A stretch of DNA of 42,955 bases from Gilliamella sp. Choc4-2 (GTDB taxonomy: Bacteria; Pseudomonadota; Gammaproteobacteria; Enterobacterales; Orbaceae), in NCBI RefSeq assembly GCF_001690355.1, contig NZ_LZHG01000012.1:1-42955 (forward strand), written 5' to 3'. A model generated the notes under the pieces. That model was not told the origin of the DNA and searched no databases. It saw nothing but the letters and a program-made list of their open reading frames with translations. The position numbers and the translations under genes are program-made. Shown piece after piece: positions 7,807-17,671 of this stretch (within the stretch, counting starts at the first letter, position 1; every line of letters starts with the position of its first letter).

Positions 7807-10800
7807 ATGTCATATAATCAATTACCAATACCAGCATCTCCGGAAATAGCCGTCGTTCCTGCAACATATGCAGATAATTATATTCCTGTTAACTATAAAG
7901 ATGTTGAGTTATTAATTAATGGTACTGACTTAATTGTTCAGTCTGGTGATAAAAAATTAATATTACCTTTAGCAGCTAAATTTGCATCGTTAGATCAAAA
8001 TATTTTCACGTTCAAGTTTAAAGATGGTGTAACTATAAATTCAGATGAAATAATATCAAAAGCCAGTTTTATCAATACAGCCCCTAAATTTACTGAAAAT
8101 AATGAATCTCCTATTGATACAAAATCTGAGTTAAAAGGGCAAGATGATATAGAAGTAGTAGAGTCGCTAGCAAATGAAGTTGTTGAATTTATAGAGATTG
8201 AAAATCTTGAAAGTAAATTACAACAACAGGAAGATAGTACTGAAGAACTTGAAAAAATGATATCTAAAAAATCTTCTCCATCATTTAAAGAAATTGACGT
8301 AAATGTATCAGAGAATAGTTCTTTAGTTTCAGCATCGGATACAGCTGAATCATTACCAGAAAAATTTATTGCAGAAGCGCCGCTTATGATTGAGAACAAT
8401 GAAGGCCATGTTGATAAAAAACCTGATGCAGTCGAAATTCCGGCAATTAAGCTATTCCAGATTAAATCTGTTGTTGATCAAACAACAAAAACTTGGATGA
8501 GTGGAACTGGCAATGATGAAGCAGCATCTTCTGATAATTTTGCATTACAATATAAAAAGGTTCATATTGATCTATCGGAGGAAACGGAAGATTGGTCAAT
8601 TTATGTAAATAATACTGATATGATTCCTATCGGGAAAATCGGTCGCATTATTGAAGTCGATGATGCTAGAATTGTTACTTCTGTAACAGGTGAACTTAGT
8701 AATATGACAATAATTACAGGTGATTCTGTTCTAGGTAAACAGTACGGTTTAAAATCAAATCAATTTCTAATTTTATATCCTGAAGGAGTAAATTTTACCT
8801 TCAACCTTTCATTCAGCTATGTTGATAATGATGGGCAAAATATAACAGAAGAAGCAAATTTCGATGTTTCCAATAATCCTAGTGTTATCGTTGATAGTAA
8901 AGGACATTTTCAACTAGCTTCATCTAAAAACCATGTTGATATTACTGCAGGTAGTGGAGACGATACCATCTTTGCTGGTTACCAGAATGGGCATTATGAT
9001 GGAGGTGAGGGAACAAATACAGTAAATTATAGTCAACTAAAAGAATCATTAATTATTGATTTGAATAAAGGTGAAAGTACTTCAAAAAATACCCATCATA
9101 CCTTAGAAAATATTCAAAATGTGGTTGGTAGTAATAATGGTGATACTTTAATTGGACATTTAACAAATAGTAATAAATTAGTTGGTGGTGATGGCAACGA
9201 TGTAATTATTAGTAACGGTGGAAACAATATTGTTGATGGTGGAAAAGGTGAAAATACCATCAATTATGAAGCTGCGGCGAGTGGAGTTTCGGTTGATTTA
9301 TCTAAAGGCATCGCACTTAATAATGGAAATGGTGGTTCAGATTCTTTGTCTAATGTACAAAATATTATAGGAAGTTTATTTAACGATGTACTGATTGGCG
9401 ATGATCAAGATAATAAGATAAATGGCGGCAAAGGTGATGATGTTTTATCAGGAATGGGGGGGGACAATATTCTTGATGGCGGTGAAGGAAATAATACTGC
9501 CAGTTATGCTGACGCAAAGTCAGGAATAAACGTTGACTTAAGAAATTCTGATAAACAAGTTATTAAAAATGGTTTTGGTGGTAAAGACACACTTATCAAT
9601 ATTCAAAATATTCTTGGAAGTAGCCATAATGATATTTTCCATACAGGTGTAGGGACAACTATAATTGATGGTGGTGCAGGAGATGACATTTTCCATATTT
9701 CCGGTAATGATGCAAGTATTACATTTTTAAGTGGTAATAGTGGTAATAATATTTATTTTGCTGGTGTGGGATTTAATAATTATTTAGGTGGAATAGGAAA
9801 CGATATCGTTAATTATTCATCGGCAATTACTGGAGTAATTTTGGATTTTGATCAGGGAGTTGCATTTGAAAATGGTTTTTATGGTATTGATATTTTAAAA
9901 AATATTAATAAGGTAGTTGGTTCTAATCATGACGATTATTTTATTTTAGGTAATGGTGATCATTCTATAGATGGTGGTTTAGGAAACAATACTTTTATTG
10001 CTGGTTATGGTAATAACGTAATTAATGGTGGAAGTAACGGTGCGGGTTTTACTAATACTGTTAATTATAGTAATGCAATTACTGGTTTAGATATAAATTT
10101 GCTAACTGGTAACGTAACGAATAATGGTTTTGGTGGTAAGGACACGTTAACTAATATTCAAAAAATTATTGCATCCGACTATGATGATGTTATTCACGGT
10201 GGTATAGACAATGTCACTATCGATGGCGGAGCAGGTGATAATACATTAAGTTATGATAATTTAACTAATGGTGTGAAAGTTAATATCGGTACTGGTGAAG
10301 TTAGTAAAAATTCAGGTGTAGATAGCTTCTTAAATTTTAACAATTTTGTTGGCTCAAGTGGTAATGATACTTTTTTTGCATCAACTGGTTTTCAAAAAAT
10401 AGATGGTGGTGCAGGCCATGATACCATTGATTACAGTAACATTTCAGGAAAAGTTTTAGCATCTCTTAATAAAAAAGAGATTGATTATTGGAATAAAGAT
10501 ACACTATATCAACATAAAATAAATAATATTGATGAAGTGAGATTTTCAAATATTAACGGCAATGTAGGTTACACTAAAACAACTGGAGTAACCAAGTTTG
10601 TTGGAGGGGCTTCAAACGACACTTTCTATATTATGGGGGGAAGTAATTACATAATTGGTGGGGGTGGTTCCGATCTCATATCTTATATGGAATCAAAAAC
10701 AGGTCAAGGTCTAGTAATTTCGCTTGATGAAACAGGGACGGGTATGGCAACACAAAATAGCTATGGTGGTGTTGATACAATCGAGAATATCAACAGAATT

Positions 10801-11628
10801 ATAGGGACTAATTATGATGATTACATCAAAGCGAGTGGAAAAATTGAAACGTTATCTGGCAATGATACAATCGACGGTATAGGTAATGCGATAGTTGATT
10901 ATTATCATGCGGAATTTGTTGATATCAATTTAACAACTGGGACAGCTATCAAAAAAGGTAATAGAGCAAAAGGAATCGATACGCTGATTAACATTAATAA
11001 TGTTACCGCTAGTTCAAATCATAGTGTTATTCGTGGTAACGCAAATGATAATATCATAACAGGACGTTTTGGAAATGATATGTTTTATGGTAGCGAAGGT
11101 AACGACAAATATGACGGTAGTAATGGCAATGACACTTTAAATTATAGTGAATTAAGTAATACGAAAATTGAAGTGGATATTCAAGCTGGTACAGTTTTTA
11201 AAGGTAATAATGGTAGCAATGGTAAAGATACTTTTAAAAATATCGAAAATATTATTGGTACTAATGAAAACGATGTATTTAAAATATCTTCATCAAAAGA
11301 CTTAAATAATTACAAAATAATTGATGGTGGATTAGGTCAAGACATAGTTAAAAAATCAGGCGAATCAAGCAATTTCTCTTTTGGATCGCATGCTCAAACT
11401 ATTTTCAAAAACATTGAACGTTTTGAATTTAATGATAGTAAAACGGATAATATTTCTATTGATTTATCAATCCTGTTCAATAATATGGATCAGAACAAAG
11501 TAGAATTTGTCTTAGATAGTAATGATAATTTAGCCGTAATTAATTCCTCCTCTTGGAGTCATACAACAAGTGGTTCTACAGAAACGTGGACTGACGGCAC
11601 AAATGAATTAGTAGTTAATCGCGTTTAA
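7807..11628 (+). CDS. Large RTX-like repeat protein 1, type I secretion substrate (probable adhesin)
   Basis: Protein of 1273 residues with no Sec signal peptide. Visible parts: an N-terminal cap (about 30-86, VELLINGTDLIVQSGDKKLI) resembling the start of BapA-type adhesins; an acidic Ser/Glu-rich linker (about 90-210); a module at about 214-354 shared with the next protein; then about ten long repeats to residue 1190. Each repeat has the pattern YS...G..vDL..G...NG.GG.DTL.NIQ.IIGS..DD, followed by glycine-rich turns such as GGKGDDVLSG and GGAGDDIF. These turns are RTX-like (GGxGxDxUx) but sparser than in toxins. The last ~75 residues (LFNNMD... WTDGTNELVVNRV) look like a C-terminal T1SS signal. 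No enzymatic or pore-forming domain is seen, so adhesion is the best guess. Calcium binding is likely but unproven. Confidence 0.85.
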   Translation: MSYNQLPIPASPEIAVVPATYADNYIPVNYKDVELLINGTDLIVQSGDKKLILPLAAKFASLDQNIFTFKFKDGVTINSDEIISKASFINTAPKFTENNESPIDTKSELKGQDDIEVVESLANEVVEFIEIENLESKLQQQEDSTEELEKMISKKSSPSFKEIDVNVSENSSLVSASDTAESLPEKFIAEAPLMIENNEGHVDKKPDAVEIPAIKLFQIKSVVDQTTKTWMSGTGNDEAASSDNFALQYKKVHIDLSEETEDWSIYVNNTDMIPIGKIGRIIEVDDARIVTSVTGELSNMTIITGDSVLGKQYGLKSNQFLILYPEGVNFTFNLSFSYVDNDGQNITEEANFDVSNNPSVIVDSKGHFQLASSKNHVDITAGSGDDTIFAGYQNGHYDGGEGTNTVNYSQLKESLIIDLNKGESTSKNTHHTLENIQNVVGSNNGDTLIGHLTNSNKLVGGDGNDVIISNGGNNIVDGGKGENTINYEAAASGVSVDLSKGIALNNGNGGSDSLSNVQNIIGSLFNDVLIGDDQDNKINGGKGDDVLSGMGGDNILDGGEGNNTASYADAKSGINVDLRNSDKQVIKNGFGGKDTLINIQNILGSSHNDIFHTGVGTTIIDGGAGDDIFHISGNDASITFLSGNSGNNIYFAGVGFNNYLGGIGNDIVNYSSAITGVILDFDQGVAFENGFYGIDILKNINKVVGSNHDDYFILGNGDHSIDGGLGNNTFIAGYGNNVINGGSNGAGFTNTVNYSNAITGLDINLLTGNVTNNGFGGKDTLTNIQKIIASDYDDVIHGGIDNVTIDGGAGDNTLSYDNLTNGVKVNIGTGEVSKNSGVDSFLNFNNFVGSSGNDTFFASTGFQKIDGGAGHDTIDYSNISGKVLASLNKKEIDYWNKDTLYQHKINNIDEVRFSNINGNVGYTKTTGVTKFVGGASNDTFYIMGGSNYIIGGGGSDLISYMESKTGQGLVISLDETGTGMATQNSYGGVDTIENINRIIGTNYDDYIKASGKIETLSGNDTIDGIGNAIVDYYHAEFVDINLTTGTAIKKGNRAKGIDTLININNVTASSNHSVIRGNANDNIITGRFGNDMFYGSEGNDKYDGSNGNDTLNYSELSNTKIEVDIQAGTVFKGNNGSNGKDTFKNIENIIGTNENDVFKISSSKDLNNYKIIDGGLGQDIVKKSGESSNFSFGSHAQTIFKNIERFEFNDSKTDNISIDLSILFNNMDQNKVEFVLDSNDNLAVINSSSWSHTTSGSTETWTDGTNELVVNRV

Positions 11629-11659
11629 ATCACAATAAAGTAAGAAATGAGATAAGTTT

Positions 11660-14600
11660 ATGAGTAATACAAATACAGCATTGACACCGTCAGACTCAGC
11701 TTTTTCAGTGATCCCATTTACATTTAAAGATAATAATATTAACGCATCATGGGAAAAGGATAATATAGTTTTATCAATTAATGGTCCTGATTTAATTATT
11801 ACAACAGGTGATGGGCGTAAATTAATCTTAACAATGGGGGCAGAATTAGCCTCTTTTCATGGTGGAGTTCTTTCTCTTGCATTTAATGATGGGAAAAAGC
11901 TAACTTCTTATGATATTTTAAGCTTAGCACATGTGGAAGAAACTTCTCCAAATATTATTGAGACAAATGTTCCCGATCATAATGTTACTAAAGATGATGA
12001 ACAAAACGCACATAGCACCGAGGATAAAACTGTCGATGTCACAACTAATATGACTGATAATTTTGTGGTTATTGATAGTAGTGGTGGTGCTGACATGTCG
12101 ACTGCTGATGTTGAGTCATCGCTGGATGAAATGATGAATATTGATATGGAGATAACACTTAACAAACTCAAATCGCCGAATTCTACAATAATGCTTAAGA
12201 AAAGTTCAACATCATCTTCGAGTTCCGATTCATCAAATTACGAATCTAATATCGATGGTGTAGCACCAATAGTAAAACCACAGTCAAGTGAGAATTTGGC
12301 ACCAGAACCCCCAAAAGTCAAACTTTATCAATGGGAAGGGCTAATTGATGGTGCTCAACATGTTGTAAAGGTAGGTAGTGGTAATTTAGCTGCTAGAACA
12401 ACCGATGGTGCTAGTGAACAATATTCAAATACTGTTGTTGATCTTTCGACAGAAAATGCTAACTGGACTATCGATGTTACAAATAGAAACTATATTCAAG
12501 AGGGTAAAATTCTTCGTATTATTTCTTTTGATGATGCGCAAACTATTGATAGCATAACTGGGCTTCCTCAGGGATATGAAATTATCAAAGGAGGTACTCC
12601 TCAAGGTGATAAGTATGGCTTATTACCAAATGAAGCTATCCTTTTATATCCTGAAAATCAGATTAATAAATTTGGTGTGAATGTTACCTATACCGATAAA
12701 AATGGTGTAACAAAAACAGAAAATTTTAATTTTTCTATTGTCGAATCTCCTTCATCGATTGTTGATATGGATGGAAACCTTCTCTTATCAAGTAAGCCTA
12801 ATAATGTACATGTCATTGGTGGTGCGGGTGATGATGTAATTATTGCCAGTAATTCCAAGGATATTTATGATGGTGGTGCAGGTGTAAATACTGTTGATTA
12901 CTCTAAAGTAAAAGGGGATTTAATTTTTGATTTAAATGCTAATATGGTTTCAGGTGCTGCGAATCAAGAACTCAAGAATATTCAAAATATTGTTGGTAAT
13001 GATGGTAATAATACTTTCATTGGAGATTTAAATACTGATAATAAACTCATTGGCGGCGCTGGCAACGATGTTTTCATCGTTGGAGGTGGGAATGCTAATT
13101 ATATTGATGGTAAAGAGGGTATTAACACCTTAAGTTATGAAACAACAGCCAAGGGTATTAATGTTGATTTAACTAAAGGATCTGTTACTGATAGTATGGG
13201 ACGTAATGATACCGTTAAAAATATTAATAATATTACTGGTACGCATTTTGATGACATATTAAAAGGTGATGATAAAGATAACATTATTATTGGTAATGGT
13301 GGAAATGACACTTTAATTGGAATGGGTGGAAATAATACCTTAATTGGTGGTAATGGGGGTAATGTAACAGCAAGCTATGAATATGCAACCAATGGAATTG
13401 TCGTTAATTTAGCGAATAGTGTAGAGCAAGTCGAAGCTAATGGCTTCGGTGGAAAAGATACTCTTAAAAATATTCAAACAATTATAGGAAGTAATTACGA
13501 TGATTTATTTGTAACAGCAAATGGTAGTATGACTATTTATGGCGGAGCAGGTAATGATATATTCAAAATTAATGGTGATACAACAAGCCGTGCTGTAATT
13601 CATGGCGAATCAGGAAATAATATTTATATTGCAGGTAAAGGTTATAACACTTATATAGGTGGGATGGATAATGATACCGTTGATTATAGTTTGGCAACTT
13701 CTGCAATTAATATAAATTTAAAAACACAGAGAGCTTACTCAAATGGCTTTGGTGGTACAGACCAATTGGTCGGTATTAATGGCATTATTGCTACAAATTT
13801 TGATGATCATCTTACCTTAAACGATAATACTGACTATAAGATAAGCACTGGTAATGGTAATGATTATATTATAGTGGGTAAAGGTAGTATGAATAATCAT
13901 TACGATGGTGGCGTAGGTATAGATACATTAGATTATAGTAACGTTAATAGTAATATTGATGTTAGCTTACAAAATAATATCGCTAATAAAAATGGCTCAG
14001 AACAGAATGGTAAATATGGACAAGACATTATAGAAAATATCGAAAATATTGTTGGTTCAGCATTTGATGATGTTATTGAAGGTAATGCAGAAAATAACAA
14101 AATAACACTAGGTGGTGGTTTTAATAATATCATTTATGGATCATTAGGTAATGATGAGATTATTGCAAAAGCAGGTGGAACAAACACATTAGATTATAGT
14201 CGTTATTCAAATAACGTTGGCCAAGGTGATGGAATAAAAGTAGATGCTGTCAACGGTAAAGTAATCAAAGTTATAAATGGTCAACAGTATGAGGATACTT
14301 TCACCAATAATGCCTTTACAAAGTTTGTTGGTACGGCTAACAATGATATATTTTTATTGGATAAAAGTACAACTTTAATAAATGGGAATGGTGGAAAGGA
14401 TACTATCATATTGTCAAATACCATGACTGGTCGTTATATGATAGATCTTGAAAACCAAATCATTACAGGCAGTAGTAAGGTAAGCATGAACAGTATTACT
14501 AACGTTATGTTAATGACAAGTGGTAGTGCAGAAATTAACGGTAATAAATCAATAGGTAATAGAATTATTGGTGGCTCTCAACATGATCATATTCGTGCAA

Positions 14601-15607
14601 ATGGCGGCGATAATATTATTGATGGTGGTGGTGGTGATGATTGGATTTTTTATGATTCAGGTAACCAAGGTGTTATAGTTACTTTAGATGAAAATGGTAA
14701 TGGTACTGCAACTAATGGTTTTGGTGGACATGATAAAATCTCTAGAATCAACCACATTAGAGGCTCACAATACGATGATGCTCTAACTGGAAAGGGACTT
14801 TTAGTTGGAGGTGCAGGAAATAATAAATTAACTGGTGTAGGTTCAGATGCTGTTGTAGATTACTCTTCGGTCAGAACAGGGCAAGGTGTCGTAGCTAACC
14901 TAGAAACAGGTAAGGTTTCTAACAATGGATATAATGGAGTAGATTCGCTTAACAATATTTATTCAATAATTGGTACTGATAACAGCGATATCATTTATGG
15001 AAGTCATTTAGATGACCAAATTTATACTCGAGATGGTAATGATATTGTTTATGGAAGTGCAGGTAATGATAAAATCGTTAATGGTCATAATGCAGCTTCT
15101 GGTACGACAACTTTGGATTATCACTTAATAAGTGAAGCTATTAAAGTTGATATGTCAGCAGGTAAAGTTCATAAAGGTAATTTGGGCGATGATCAAATTT
15201 ATTTTATCGCTAATATTATAGGAACTAACCAAAATGATGATTTCCAATTCAAATCACTTTCTGATTTAACTAAATACAAATTGATTGATGGTGGCTTAGG
15301 CAATGATGCAGTATCAAAAGCAAAGGGTGTAGGTTCAGGAATCTTTGATTTTACCACATTTGATAATAGCTTATTTAGACATATAGATGTGTTCAATTTT
15401 AAAGATAATGTTAATGGTGATTTTATTATTGTTAATATTGATGATCTGTTTAAAAATATGGATAATAATAATATCCAATTTGATACAGATAGCGCTGATT
15501 CGCTTCAAATCCTTGATAGCATGGGGACATGGGTTCATACTGAAGTTGCTGCAGGAATTGATCAGTGGACTGACGGTACCCATACATTAACTTGGAATCA
15601 TGTATAG
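11660..15607 (+). CDS. Large RTX-like repeat protein 2, paralogue of the preceding gene
   Basis: Protein of 1315 residues, collinear with the gene at 7807: N-terminal cap (about 31-90, IVLSINGPDLIITTGDGRKL), a Ser/Thr/Asp-rich linker with a run of serines (about 95-215), a module at about 220-360 (KLYQ... YGLLPNEAILLYPE) matching residues 214-354 of the first protein, about ten long repeats, and a C-terminal signal (LFKNMDNN... WTDGTHTLTWNHV). Single sites such as NGFGGKDTL recur in the same repeat number in both proteins, so the pair arose by whole-gene duplication and then diverged. It lacks a Sec signal, begins 31 bases after the first paralogue and ends 15 bases before the transporter gene. 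The Shine-Dalgarno is weak. The role is probably an exported surface or matrix protein. Confidence 0.85.
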   Translation: MSNTNTALTPSDSAFSVIPFTFKDNNINASWEKDNIVLSINGPDLIITTGDGRKLILTMGAELASFHGGVLSLAFNDGKKLTSYDILSLAHVEETSPNIIETNVPDHNVTKDDEQNAHSTEDKTVDVTTNMTDNFVVIDSSGGADMSTADVESSLDEMMNIDMEITLNKLKSPNSTIMLKKSSTSSSSSDSSNYESNIDGVAPIVKPQSSENLAPEPPKVKLYQWEGLIDGAQHVVKVGSGNLAARTTDGASEQYSNTVVDLSTENANWTIDVTNRNYIQEGKILRIISFDDAQTIDSITGLPQGYEIIKGGTPQGDKYGLLPNEAILLYPENQINKFGVNVTYTDKNGVTKTENFNFSIVESPSSIVDMDGNLLLSSKPNNVHVIGGAGDDVIIASNSKDIYDGGAGVNTVDYSKVKGDLIFDLNANMVSGAANQELKNIQNIVGNDGNNTFIGDLNTDNKLIGGAGNDVFIVGGGNANYIDGKEGINTLSYETTAKGINVDLTKGSVTDSMGRNDTVKNINNITGTHFDDILKGDDKDNIIIGNGGNDTLIGMGGNNTLIGGNGGNVTASYEYATNGIVVNLANSVEQVEANGFGGKDTLKNIQTIIGSNYDDLFVTANGSMTIYGGAGNDIFKINGDTTSRAVIHGESGNNIYIAGKGYNTYIGGMDNDTVDYSLATSAININLKTQRAYSNGFGGTDQLVGINGIIATNFDDHLTLNDNTDYKISTGNGNDYIIVGKGSMNNHYDGGVGIDTLDYSNVNSNIDVSLQNNIANKNGSEQNGKYGQDIIENIENIVGSAFDDVIEGNAENNKITLGGGFNNIIYGSLGNDEIIAKAGGTNTLDYSRYSNNVGQGDGIKVDAVNGKVIKVINGQQYEDTFTNNAFTKFVGTANNDIFLLDKSTTLINGNGGKDTIILSNTMTGRYMIDLENQIITGSSKVSMNSITNVMLMTSGSAEINGNKSIGNRIIGGSQHDHIRANGGDNIIDGGGGDDWIFYDSGNQGVIVTLDENGNGTATNGFGGHDKISRINHIRGSQYDDALTGKGLLVGGAGNNKLTGVGSDAVVDYSSVRTGQGVVANLETGKVSNNGYNGVDSLNNIYSIIGTDNSDIIYGSHLDDQIYTRDGNDIVYGSAGNDKIVNGHNAASGTTTLDYHLISEAIKVDMSAGKVHKGNLGDDQIYFIANIIGTNQNDDFQFKSLSDLTKYKLIDGGLGNDAVSKAKGVGSGIFDFTTFDNSLFRHIDVFNFKDNVNGDFIIVNIDDLFKNMDNNNIQFDTDSADSLQILDSMGTWVHTEVAAGIDQWTDGTHTLTWNHV

Positions 15608-15622
15608 GTATTAAATATCTTT

Positions 15623-17671
15623 ATGAATAGTGAATTATCTTCAAATACTTTAAATAATTCGAGTATTTCACAATTAAAGTCGGTCTTATCTGGGGCTGCA
15701 AAAAAACTATCCTTACCTATTGGTCAATGGGAGTGGCAGGAGCAAGTCGATAAGCTAGATGAAAATATAACTCAAGAAACATTGTTTGAATTAGCTAAAA
15801 AATACCTTGGTATTGAGTTGTTTCCTTGTTCAAAAGATCATAATGCAGTTAATAAAGGTTTATATGTCGCTTTTGAAGAAAATACAGGATGGCTTTTACT
15901 TTCCGTTCGATTTAATAAAATTAAAAATGAAAAGAATGTAAAGTTAAAGCAATTGCCAGAAAATACTTGGCGTGTTTTACCAACAGAAAGGCAAAATAGG
16001 TTAACTTGGCGTTCTTTATTAGTGCTTGGCCAAAAAGAAAATAAAATTATTTCACGTCTTTTTTGGACAACATTAATTATAAATTTATTTATTATGATTA
16101 TTCCTTTGTATCTAAATGCTATTTATGATCGTGTTATTCCTGGGCAGGCAGATGCATCACTTTGGACACTTTCTTTAGGTGTAATACTTGCAATTTTTGT
16201 AGAGTATTATTTCCGAATGGATCGAATAAAATTAGGTTGCGAATATTCATCGCTTGTTCAATATCGACTAGAACCAAAAATTATTTTAGAACTTATTCAA
16301 GTCATGCCTAGCGTTACAACTCAATGGGGACGTAAAGTTATTGAAGCAATGAATAGCTGGAATCAATTTAGAATGCAATTTTTGGCATTTTTTTCTAGTA
16401 CAGTCTTAGACTTAGTATTTAGTATTCTATATTTTATTGTTATTGCGATAGTTGCTGGTTGGTTGATTATTGTACCTATTGTTATATTTATCTGTGCAAT
16501 AGTTCGTATTACACTTTTTTATTACGAAAATAAAGCTATACAAACTATTAATGCGCAGGTTCCTTTCTCTTCAACAACTCTTGAATATTATCAATCTTCA
16601 GTTGCTTACAAAGAAGCAGCATACACATTTTTAGCTGGTAACGAAAAAGCACAACAAAATGAACAAAAAAGATTTATTATTCATAATCGTTGTAGCTCAT
16701 TTTTAATGGGACTAATGAGCTTACAGACTGTGCTAGCTGTTATTGTTGCCTTTTATCTTATTCAAACAGGCAATATGTCACCAGCGGGTTTATTTGCAAC
16801 AATTATCATTGGTGGGCGTTTAAGTCAACCTCTCTTCTCGTTAATGCATATGTTACCAAACCTCCAACGTATGACTAGCTCAATGAATCAAATAAATGTT
16901 CTTCTAGATAAGGAACAAAGTGAAAATGGATTATTAAGTGGATTTAATGGTCCAGAAAATGGTTGGAGTGCATCAAAAGTTAGTTTTAAATATCATCCCT
17001 CATTACCATGTTTAAATGATATTAGTTTGCAAATTAAGCAAGGCGAGCGTATTGCTATAGTTGGTGGTCCTGGGGCTGGCAAAAGTACATTACTAAAACT
17101 ATTACTAGGTATTTTAGGTGCAAATGAAGGTAATATAACTTGGAATGGCTTTATGTTAACCAAATCAATTGCAGATTCGTTACGTAGTGAAACCCACTAT
17201 CTATGGCAATATAGTGGTATTATCGGTGAAACAGTTTATGAATATCTTACTTTAAATAATGAGCCTAACCAAATTACGCATGAGCGAGCTCTTGAAGTAT
17301 TAAAACAAGTTAATTTACACAGTTTACTCCCGTTTTTAAACAATGGGCTTGATACTCATTGGCGTCAATTGCCTGTTCCTTTAACAATATTACAGCGTCA
17401 AAAGTTAGCTTTAGCACGATTTATATTATCTCCGCATACAATATCACTCCTTGATAATCCAACAGCTGAGTTAGATCCCAATTCCGAAAAATTGCTATTA
17501 GCTCAGTTAGAATTACGTGCAAAAGAAGGACAAACAATGATTATCGCAACAGATAGAACTAATCTACTTAATTTTGTCGATCGTGTAATCATGTTAAATA
17601 GCGGTAATATCGTTTTTGATGGTAATAAACAAGATTTCCAAGCTTACTTACAAAAAGCACAATCTAAATAG
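15623..17671 (+). CDS. Type I secretion ABC transporter (LapB/SiiF-like) with degenerate ATPase motifs
   Basis: 682 residues, close to SiiF and LapB. Order: N-terminal C39-like domain without a catalytic Cys-His pair (about 10-130), ABC exporter membrane domain (about 145-420), nucleotide-binding domain (about 445-682). Walker A is intact (GGPGAGKST, 481-489, Lys487) and the Q-loop Gln529 is present. The signature LSGGQ reads LTILQ (587-591), Walker B ends LLDNP so the catalytic Glu is Asn612, and the H-loop His is Asp644 (IATDR). ATP binding seems possible, but ordinary hydrolysis by a homodimer looks impaired. The frame is open and other residues are conserved, so this is not simple gene decay. 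It probably exports the two repeat proteins upstream. Last gene of the operon, followed by a hairpin at 17698-17734. Confidence 0.88.
   Translation: MNSELSSNTLNNSSISQLKSVLSGAAKKLSLPIGQWEWQEQVDKLDENITQETLFELAKKYLGIELFPCSKDHNAVNKGLYVAFEENTGWLLLSVRFNKIKNEKNVKLKQLPENTWRVLPTERQNRLTWRSLLVLGQKENKIISRLFWTTLIINLFIMIIPLYLNAIYDRVIPGQADASLWTLSLGVILAIFVEYYFRMDRIKLGCEYSSLVQYRLEPKIILELIQVMPSVTTQWGRKVIEAMNSWNQFRMQFLAFFSSTVLDLVFSILYFIVIAIVAGWLIIVPIVIFICAIVRITLFYYENKAIQTINAQVPFSSTTLEYYQSSVAYKEAAYTFLAGNEKAQQNEQKRFIIHNRCSSFLMGLMSLQTVLAVIVAFYLIQTGNMSPAGLFATIIIGGRLSQPLFSLMHMLPNLQRMTSSMNQINVLLDKEQSENGLLSGFNGPENGWSASKVSFKYHPSLPCLNDISLQIKQGERIAIVGGPGAGKSTLLKLLLGILGANEGNITWNGFMLTKSIADSLRSETHYLWQYSGIIGETVYEYLTLNNEPNQITHERALEVLKQVNLHSLLPFLNNGLDTHWRQLPVPLTILQRQKLALARFILSPHTISLLDNPTAELDPNSEKLLLAQLELRAKEGQTMIIATDRTNLLNFVDRVIMLNSGNIVFDGNKQDFQAYLQKAQSK

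Noticed and set aside
7995-8399. Minus-strand frame opposite the first repeat protein (134 codons)
   Set aside because: It is a Ser-rich shadow of the acidic linker, without a ribosome site or family resemblance.
7807-8400. LapA-type adhesin retained by an N-terminal LapG-cleavable plug
   Set aside because: No TAAG/PAAG-type cleavage site is visible in either N-terminus, and no lapD or lapG genes are nearby.
8900-11400. Cytolytic RTX toxin
   Set aside because: The glycine-rich turns are RTX-like, but there is no hydrophobic pore-forming region, no acyltransferase (HlyC-like) gene and no enzymatic domain; adhesin or matrix protein fits better.
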